From Kingdonia uniflora (Eukaryota; Streptophyta; Magnoliopsida; Ranunculales; Circaeasteraceae): DNA of 64,000 nt. The notes beneath the pieces were generated by a model, which searched no databases, was not told the origin of the DNA, and worked only from the letters and a program-made list of their open reading frames with translations. This document shows, in pieces, positions 56,601 to 64,000 of the stretch (position 1 is the stretch's first letter; each line of letters begins with the position of its first letter). The position numbers and the translations under genes were made by a program. The stretch spans positions 3,472,001 to 3,536,000 of the forward strand of contig JACGCM010001948.1 in NCBI GenBank assembly GCA_014058105.1, given 5' to 3'.

Positions 56601-57927
56601 TCGTGACCTCTTTTTGATTTTTGTGGACTTCGGTTTTGCTTATATTCGTAAGTTTATTAATTTTGGCGCCTAGGTTTGTTTTACCGTCTTTGGGTATTGC
56701 AACCCCCACTCCCAATATTCTGTGAACATCTTTTAACCTTGTAGTTCCCGTTGAATTGATGTATTTTCTTATAAAAACAATAAAGCAACATTTGAAACTA
56801 GTATTTATCATATAATCAACAAAGTATAGATAATTTATGTTTCTAATTAGTTGTCTCATTTCGTAGTAGGACCGTGCTTGAATGATAAGCGGAAGTGCAG
56901 CTTGTTTCAAGGGTATTTGCTATAGAAAGTTTTTTATATTCTCAAAGCCTCGTATCGAATGTACAAATTATTGTTTATTCCTTACATGGGATAATTTTGT
57001 GTCAAACATCTATTAGATCATTGTACCACTTTATGTGGTCTTCTATTATCCCTTAATGGATCGAAAGTCCAACCTAGGCCGCGTAAGAAACCAAACTCGA
57101 TTTCTTTTTAGCCAAAAAATGTTTAGGATACATATACAAGTTTCGCTTAGATTAATCTTTTCTTGTCCTGCTCCCACTCCAGGGTATATCAAATGGTTCA
57201 AGGTCAGTAGGTCATTTGTTCCATTACTCTCAAAAAAGCAACCAGGAAATGTTAGCTTTAGTTGTATGCTTAACTCTAGAATTATGTTAGAATCCCCAGG
57301 TGTAGCTTTTAATGTAGGAAGCTGTAACTCTGCCATTTGGGCTGTGATTATCTCTAGTACTCTACCATATTGAGTTTTCCCCTCTCTATTAACGAGCAGT
57401 TTTTTTGACGCTTTTATGATCACCCGAACCTTAATAATACCCTAATGTTAGTGGTTTCCCTTAATTTATCCAGATGGATGAATTTGAAATCGTGTCATTC
57501 CTTTTAGAATGATGCTATAGCCTTTCATGATCAAGAAAAAAAGGGGAAGTTTCATGAGATTCATGATTGTTCTATTCAGGGGCGAAGCAAGGACTTGAGT
57601 TCATTGGGGTCAAAAAAAAAAAACGAGGGAGTTCGGGGGCATCGCCCCCGAGAAAAAAGAAGAAGCATATTTGGTATTTTAGTATCGCTTATATTAGAAC
57701 ATATGCCAAGTAAAAAAAAAAAAAAAGTCTTAGAAGAGAGTCCCCAATCTAAAATTAATTTTGAATCATATATAATGTTAAATGGTGAAATTGGATTTGA
57801 TAATCAAAAAATGTAAAAATGAGGTTGTGGGGACTTGAACCCTTGTTTAGGTAGTCAAAACCAACATACTTGTCCATTGGACCAATAACAATTATATGAT
57901 TAGTACTGAATGGGGTAAAATATATAC

Positions 57928-57964
<37 letters not shown>

Positions 57965-60900
57965 TTTTTAGCTATCTGGTAAGTGATTTCTGGCAAATCT
58001 AGTGGGGTCATTTGACCCCCCCACTGGTTCTCCCTAGCTTCGCCCCTGGTTCTATTCAAGTAATTTTATTTAGTGATAATGGAGATTAGAGAGTCTTGAC
58101 TGGTGGACGAAAAGGCATTCAGGCAGTTAGTGTAGACTACAAGGTGGGTTTGCATGCGGTTAGAGACTCCATGATAGAATCAACCTATGAAACTGGGGAA
58201 CTGCTAGGTTTGACTCATTCAGGTCTCCAAAAGTCAGTCGAGGGTCGTTTTGAACCCTGATTTACAGGTGAACTTAAACGGGGTTAAAAAGTTGACAATA
58301 TATCTGGGGTACCTTAGTGGCAGTTGTTACAATTTCTTCTGAGATAGAGTTTGGAGTGTGTTTACGTGTGTATGTGTGGGAAGTGTGGATTGATTCTGAT
58401 TCGTCTCCCCATATCGGGCAAGGGTTCACCTAGGGTACTAGTTAGGGGTGGCAAGAAGAGTGGACGAAAAGCGTCAAAATGTTGAATGAATGTGGATGTT
58501 AGGTTTGTTGTCTTACTCACTTATGTTTGGTAGTAAGGGTGTGAAAACTAAAGAGCTATGCTGTCAGGGGCGGGGCGGAGCGCTAGGCGGGAGAATATAA
58601 ATTTGTAATAAGTGTAATATGTGTAAATTTGTAAATTTGTAATATGTGTGTAACTACAAAAATTGGAAACCATGATATTATCATTAAACTACAAGTATAG
58701 TTACTTCGGCTTAACAATCAGCAGGCAAATCATCACTTAACCATCTTTTACGACAATGGGTTAATCTAATCCTATAAGTTATATAAGAATAAATCATATG
58801 ACTCACATTTTCAACTAAGTAATCCATACCCAAATTCAGATTCGACCTAAAACATATTATTTCAATTCAAAGTACCCCAAACAAGATTCAATGACACCAT
58901 AATACTTAACATATCCCGAAACAAGTAATAACTCAAAACCTGAATAGACCCATTACGAATCCCCGTAACTAATCAACATTCTGCATAATCTCATCAACAC
59001 TAAACTTGGTCCCCTTATCCTTATCCGCGGCAACTTTCCCCTTCGCCTTCCTTTCCAACAACGCCTTCCTATCCTTATCGAGCCTAATCTTTGTCATCAC
59101 AACCTTCGATGGGTCGACCCCAACATTGATAGTAAACCCATTGACCTTCTCTCTATTGATCCTCTCGATGTGAATCACCCATTTACGACGGTACACTTGA
59201 ACAACCTTGCCTTCTCGTCCTTTGAAGGTGCCGCGAACAACTTGAACTTTGTCGTCTTTGCGATCTGGGATTGATCTGATGTTGTATTTGGAACGAAAAT
59301 CTGAAGAGAGGGGTGCGCTCATTAGGATTCGACGATGAAGGAGCAGTGAAGATAGCTTTGCGATTCTTCCTTCGTGATGAAGAAACTCTGGCGTTGTATT
59401 TCATGGCTGCGAATTCGAGAGAGAGATCGCAAACAGTTTGTTGGTTTTTGTTTTTTTGTTTTTTTTAGCTCTTTGCCAAATCATTTGACAAAATACAACC
59501 CAAAAAAAAAAACAAAAAAAAAACGCCTTTAGAGAAGCGCCCCCGCCTCAACGGCGCCCCATTCTCTAAAGCGCTCAGGGCGTTAAAATGTTAAGGCGAG
59601 GCGGGTAGTTGAAAATTGGGCGCCCCAGCGCCGCCCCTGACAGCATAGCTGAGGAGGTCTGTTGTCTTACAGTGCAATTAGTATATTTCAATTATAAAAT
59701 GAATTTGTTATTGTGGAATGTGAAGGTTGTGGCGGCCTAGTGTCAAAAAGTGGCGATTAAGAAATTTATTATATATGGAAGAGATAATACAAAAACAGAA
59801 GCGGCTGCCAACCAGGTTCACAAACAGGGTTTCATTTAGAGAAGAAGAACAAAAAAAAATTGCTAAGCCTCCTAGTTAATAATCTTCTGCAATTTGAATA
59901 TCAATCTCTTGGAAGAATAGCTATCCTGAAAATGGTAATCATTGAGATCCACCAAGTAGAATGCCGGTTCGCATCCATTATATCTACATCTTTCTGGCAA
60001 AAAAAATCATATCTACATCGATATTAATAAGAAATTAAGAATGATTTGCAACCATTCAGTTTGAGCATTTCTAGGTATATAGATTATAGATTATAGATTA
60101 TTGATCTATACATTCTTTAACAATAAAGTGTGTCTTACTACTTAGGGTTGGTGATTTAGGTATATATTGATTACTGAACCATCAAACTAATTTTACATGG
60201 ATATTTCGCTATATATTTTAGATACCAGGTTTCTCTACCCTACTATTAATGGTGATGTATAAAGATTGAAAAGTAACCTATAACTATTAGAGTCTAGTTT
60301 TTCAAGTCCATGGAGTTATTGACCATATTGCCATTACATTAATTTTCTCATGTACCATGCAAAGAATGTTTTTCTCCATCGATCATATCTTTCGCTAATG
60401 CTTGACCCCTTTTGCCTATATGTATAATGCTCGACCTCTCGAGTGGAGAAATCACACAAGACAGACATACCCTTGCACTTAAAGTATGAAGAGTTATTTA
60501 CGTGAAAATTTTCACCTTTAATCTTGTTCAAGTATTAATACTTTGAATTGATTAGGGTATGTTTTTGTTATTACTCAAAGCTCATCCATCGATATGCCGG
60601 TTATAAATGGTTTCCATGGGTTTGGATCCTTAAAATTTTCAAGTTGTTGGCAGATATTGACGACACAGCACTTAGTATATTCCAATTATAAAATGTTGGT
60701 AGAAAAATTGTTATTGAAAATTTTGGGGAATTCTTATGGAAATTGTTTGAAAATTGAAATTAGGAGTCTATTGATTATTTCTAGCATACCTATTTTTAGT
60801 AGTGGTACTTAATGAAGTTTTTTATGTAGGCTTCTGACCCCACCTGGCACTCCTCTTTTTCCTTCTTTGGAGGAACCTCAAAGAACCGTTATGAGTCAGC

Positions 60901-63670
60901 TTGGAACTCCTAATTCTCGTCAACCTATACTGAATTCTAGGGTAAGAAATTATTAATAATTTTTTTTAATCTTTGGGTGCTTGATATCATTTTGTTGGAA
61001 TGCTGAAATTTCGATGATGTTAGAGCTTACTATAGAAGATAATGAGAGTAGTTTCTGTTACTGGTACTCCAATTTTGTTTTTTGTGAAATGGCTTTGTAA
61101 AGACTGCTACAGTCATCCAGTAGGTGTGCATTCAAAGCCTCCCATAAGTGAATAATGCGTTCAAGATCAGGAGCATGATTGGAGGGTCATAAGATTCATA
61201 CCCATTTGAAGTATCAGATGGGTATTTTATTTGGACCCCACCATTTTATGGATATTTTATTTGGACCTGTAAAGAGGGAATTTTCATATACAGATCAAAC
61301 AAGTAAGCAACATCCAAAACGAAAATAAATAAATATGAAAGAGTAAAGTGAACCCATACCAGAACCAATATGGTCCCAATAAATCTACCCACAAAGGCTC
61401 ACCACAACATCAGAACAAGAACAAAACAATATGAGCTAACTATTGGATGTGCAACACACTTTCAGATGCTTTTTATAGATTGCTATTTTGGTCGAACAAA
61501 ACAAAACCATGATTTAGGTCCCCCTTATTCTTACGTGATTTTTTTTCTTCTAGAAACTATAATACTTCTCAAACTTAGATAAAATAAAATCAGGTGACTA
61601 TTGTTGTGAATGGATGACATGAGTGTGTAGTTTTCTTTATATATCTTTGAGATGATGAAGAAGGTATCCTCGATGTAACTTGTATGCAAAATCTTAGCTG
61701 TGTTTCTCTCTAGTTACTCTGTTCATTCTGCAATGATTCGTATGCTGTGATTGCAGTTAGCCAATCCCCAGCCAGCTCCTACTTTGAGAGGAAGTTTACT
61801 ATCAAGGCAGCCGACTTTGGTCCCAGGGCTGAACTCTTCAAGTACAGGAACAAATCGCAGACCCTCATCATCAGGCGGCCTAAGTTCAAGCTCTTCTAGA
61901 CCTGCAACTCCAACTGGACGCACCTCATCTAGACCTGCTACTCCAACTGGACGCCCCTCATTACCTCCCTCAGCTAAACCTTCTAGATCTTCCACTCCTA
62001 CTTCTAGGGCTACGATACCATCATCTAGGCCGTCGGCTCCTCCGCCAACAAGATCCTCCACTTCTTCTGCAAGATCTTCTACACCTACCAGATCCACCAT
62101 ATTAGTATCCAGGCCTACCATATCAGCACCTAAACCCGCAGTATCTGCATCTAAACCTACAGTTTCAACACCCAAAACAATTTCCAGGTCAGCAACACCG
62201 ACTCGCCGGCCACCATCGACTACATCAAGCATGTCTAATGTGTCCGCTCCTCCTAGCCGTTCTTCTTCAGTGACTAGATCAGGTCCCAGCTCATCAACCA
62301 GAAACCCAGTCCCATCACGTGGTACTTCTCCAACTCCGAAGTCTAGACCATGGAAGCCCTCCGAAATGCCTGGATTTTCACTTGATGCTCCTCCTAATTT
62401 AAGGACATCAATGCCCGACAGACCTGTTTCTGCTTCTAGAGGTAGACCAGGAGCACCAAGCTCTCGATCCTCATCTGTTGAACCTGTACCTAATGGGAGA
62501 CCAAGAAGGCAATCATGCTCTCCTTCACGTGGATGTGCTCCAAATGGAAGCATTCATAACAGTGGGAGCTCTGTTCCTGCAGTTAGCCGAGCACGTTCCA
62601 ATGTTAATGACAATGTGAGCCCTGGTATGATTGGGACCAAGATGGTTGAAAGGGTAGTTAACATGCGTAAACTGGCACCTCCTATGCAGGATAAGCAACA
62701 GTTTACCCAGAATAACCCCGCAGGAAAATCATCTTCATCTCCTGATAGCTCGGGTTTTGGAAGAAATCTCTCAAAGAAATCATTAGATATGGCGCTGAGA
62801 CATATGGTATGTATCCTCCTAAAATTTTCATTTTCATCATAGCTATAGGTGTACGTTGGATGTGGGATTATTCTTAATATGTAATGTTGATATACACATT
62901 ATTATTATGCAACAGTTGTAATGGAAAAAGTGTTTTCCTTATACCTTGAGATGTATGAGGCAAACAAATTTTGATACCAACGTTAATATCGTGTAGCACA
63001 CTTCACACACTGGTAATTTTGGAACTACTGATCCTTCAGTCCCATCTTGGACTCTTCTACTTGACAATATGATCTTATATTATGATAGTAAATCCTCACA
63101 ATTGGAACTGCCATTGAGTAATTTTTTTACTGTAACCTTCCACTATGTTATCTGAATTGGACTTGTACTCCCAAAAAATTTCTACAGAAGGCCAGAATTA
63201 AGTGGTATGCTAAAAGTTGCAAATGGGGGTGGTCCATGTCAAAATTAGATGCCAAAGTGGAAATGTGAATAACATTGTAAAAGTAATGCTATTAACACTT
63301 TACTTGGGATAAGCTTTTAGAAAATTATTTAGGGATTGGGTACACATGAAAAATCTCTTTTGTGGTTTGTTATATTTTAATTCAAGAATTAAATTTTTGA
63401 GCAGGATATAAGGAGAAGTATTCCAGGTAACCTAGGCCCGTTAATGACAAAGATTCCAGCTTCCTCAATGTACAGTGTGAGATCTGGGCCAGCAAGGAGC
63501 AGGGCAGTTAGTGTTTCAGACTCTCCTCTTGCCACAAGCAGTAATGCCAGTTCGGAGCATAGTGTTAATAACATTCATAACCTTTATGTGGAAGGAAGCG
63601 AAGTAGAGGACAATAATGATGTTGGCAGTGAAAATGGATTTAGATCATCTCCTGCAAGTCAACATGGCAG
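53697..63670 (+). CDS. Basic Ser/Pro-rich (mucin-like) protein, probable microtubule-associated BPP family; 3' end beyond window
   Basis: Five exons with GT/AG borders and matching phases: 53697-53922, 54722-54833, 60830-60941, 61757-62806 and 63405-63670, 588 codons so far. The last ends in phase 2, so more exons follow past 64000. The start [18 protein letters not shown], then an acidic/basic '[20 protein letters not shown]' helix, the conserved '[13 protein letters not shown]' and '[20 protein letters not shown]' blocks, and a long Ser/Pro/Thr/Arg tract with tandem SRPATPTGR units are the signature of a plant family often annotated as mucin-, FLO11- or proline-rich-like. Arabidopsis members named BASIC PROLINE-RICH PROTEIN bind microtubules; I infer that role here. 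The tract is basic, as expected for tubulin binding. Intron 2 is 6.0 kb and packed with insertions. Confidence 0.9.
55132..55583. mobile_element. Short non-autonomous element with 11-bp duplication, intron 2
   Basis: 452 bp between two copies of TAGGTTCTTGA (55121-55131 and 55584-55594). Ends read CTATGTAACATGGACAC and CCGTGTCGTTACC, an imperfect inverted repeat. The interior holds many GTGTCGGACAC/GTGTCCGACAC motifs at both ends. An 11-bp duplication fits a Mutator-like element, but no family assignment is secure. Confidence 0.6.
55808..56529. mobile_element. TIR element of unknown family, intron 2
   Basis: The left end GCTAACCCATGGGGGAGCTC and the right end (inverted) GCTAACCCGTGGGGGAGCTA continue together into AGATAGCTACCCC, so the inverted repeats are about 33 bp. 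The interior is AT-rich and non-coding. No clear target duplication was found. Confidence 0.65.
56530..57568. other. Intron 2 stretch with unassigned frames
   Basis: Two - strand frames (57046-57423, 125 codons; 56524-56910, 128 codons, the latter running into the TIR end) have no domain I can name. They could be parts of one decayed transposon gene, since they are collinear. Confidence 0.35.
57829..57893 (-). other. tRNA-like segment inside the hAT-type element
   Basis: On the - strand TGGTCCAATGG (57874-57884) is an A-box-like sequence containing a GTCC/GGAC D-arm, and GGTTCAAGTCC (57831-57841) is a perfect B box with a GGG/CCC T-arm. The acceptor stem is not convincingly paired, so it is a tRNA-derived relic or mimic, not a tRNA gene. 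Confidence 0.5.
57935..57961. repeat. (TA)n microsatellite
   Basis: About 13 TA units in the hAT-type element. Confidence 0.9.
58554..59650. mobile_element. Probable Pack-type TIR element carrying an RPL26 copy
   Basis: The 20-bp end AGCTATGCTGTCAGGGGCGG (58554-58573) recurs perfectly inverted at 59631-59650. The inner part CAGGGGCGG is like the ends of hAT elements elsewhere in this intron. The 8 bases outside that core (TATGCTGT, ACAGCATA) are inverted rather than direct, so there is no normal target duplication. A second hairpin (CGCCTTTAGAGAA/TTCTCTAAAGCG) lies at 59524-59575. The RPL26 copy fills most of the interior. Confidence 0.6.
58969..59404 (-). pseudogene. RPL26: 60S ribosomal protein L26 (uL24) copy, frameshifted
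   Basis: The - strand starts [20 protein letters not shown] at 59404, the normal L26 N-terminus. After APSS the frame shifts (about 59335-59345), and the rest continues in another frame from [13 protein letters not shown] to '...VDEIMQNVD' (stop at 58969). The body has the KOW region '[20 protein letters not shown]' and '[20 protein letters not shown]'. Length and order are otherwise complete (~145 residues in the family), there are no introns, and no poly(A) tract follows. A downstream ATG could give a 117-residue protein lacking the N-terminal tail. It is antisense to the host gene's intron. L26 sits near the polypeptide exit of the large subunit. I judge this copy inactive or degraded. Confidence 0.85.
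59651..60829. other. End of intron 2
   Basis: No gene is recognised. A 30-40 bp stretch 'TAGTATATTTCAATTATAAA' at about 59679 is repeated near 60674, suggesting an old duplication. It ends at the TTATGTAG acceptor before exon 3. Confidence 0.45.
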
Positions 63671-64000
63671 GTGAGAGATCCATCATTTATCCCTCTGGGT
63701 TTTTTCTGTTCTGTGTGCTGTCAGTATCACGCTTCTGTAATTTCTTGGGAATGAAAAGCAATTGCCTCATGGAGTTGAAGATTTATGTGAAGTTTTACAT
63801 TTTTTCTTGTTTGTTTTTGGCTTCTGGGTTAACTTATTTTCTCCGTGGCGTTTTGTACTACTAGTGAAATGCTTTAGGTACATGCTGAACCTTTTATTTC
63901 CGGTTCAACTATTCTACACAATGTCTGAGAGAGATTCCAAATGTTGTAACTGGAACTGGAAATTAGAGTGTTTGGTTGGTTTTCCTCTTCCCACTTATTG
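63671..64000 (+). other. Intron after exon 5, runs off the window
   Basis: Starts with the donor GTGAGAG and shows no further exon of the proline-rich gene before 64000. Confidence 0.6.

Larger units (their letters stand above)
57577..58048. mobile_element. Non-autonomous hAT-type element (472 bp), intron 2
   Basis: Inverted ends CAGGGGCGAAGC and GCTTCGCCCCTG are exact. They are flanked by the exact 8-bp duplication GTTCTATT (57569-57576 and 58049-58056). The interior has a second inverted pair (TTCATTGGGGTCAAA/ATTTGACCCCCCCACTGG), a (TA)n run at about 57935-57961 and a tRNA-like segment. Confidence 0.93.

Noticed and set aside
57595..57816. Lys-rich 73-codon frame
   Set aside because: Lies in the non-autonomous hAT element and derives from poly-A stretches.
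61723..62553. Long 276-codon open frame on the - strand, Gly/Leu/Asp/Val-rich
   Set aside because: It is exactly opposite the Ser/Pro/Thr-rich exon 4 of the proline-rich gene; codon bias of the sense strand keeps the antisense frame open. No family resemblance.
1..64000. CRISPR array, operon or bacterial-type system
   Set aside because: No regularly spaced direct repeats with unique spacers and no prokaryotic gene organisation; the window is plant nuclear DNA.

Overview
The window is nuclear DNA of a flowering plant, most likely a eudicot. The evidence is spliced GT-AG genes, a chlorophyll a/b antenna gene with a plastid transit peptide, plant-type gene families, AT-rich introns and spacers, and many plant transposons. 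Nothing bacterial, organellar or CRISPR-like is visible. The species cannot be named from the sequence alone.

Three protein genes on the + strand look intact. (1) LHCB4, encoding the minor photosystem II antenna CP29, at 9113-11845: two exons and 286 residues, with a 719-bp hAT-type element in its only intron. (2) A Yippee-like zinc-binding protein at 15843-28795: five tiny exons totalling 390 nt and 129 residues, spread over 13 kb, with introns full of transposon debris. (3) A Ser/Pro-rich basic protein of the plant 'basic proline-rich / mucin-like' family at 53697-63670, whose last part lies beyond the window. Its 6-kb second intron holds several small transposons and an antisense, frameshifted ribosomal protein L26 gene.

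The rest is mostly mobile DNA. Three related Copia retrotransposons, all coding on the - strand, can be delimited by LTRs and target duplications: A at 692-8185, B at 32126-44556 and C at 44599-51880. All are decayed. B is split by a 5.07-kb Helitron (34102-39174) with the expected TC and CTAG ends, a stem-loop near the 3' end and A^T insertion. It carries fragments of a kinesin-10, an RNase H, a Hip-like TPR protein and an ACD11-binding-partner-like protein, all in one orientation. Element C keeps the matching empty site.

Smaller elements include a TRIM (16112-16686), several hAT-type non-autonomous elements with exact 8-bp duplications (9820-10538, 17048-18927, 52326-53047, 57577-58048), a Harbinger-type MITE (14504-14708), and long inverted repeats (about 12608-14825 and 23647-24495). 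Pseudogenes of LINE, RPA1-like and F-box/FBD types are also present.

No coordinated gene system is seen. The genes are unrelated housekeeping, photosynthetic or cytoskeletal loci set in a repeat-rich landscape. The most distinctive item is the gene-fragment-carrying Helitron nested in a Copia element.
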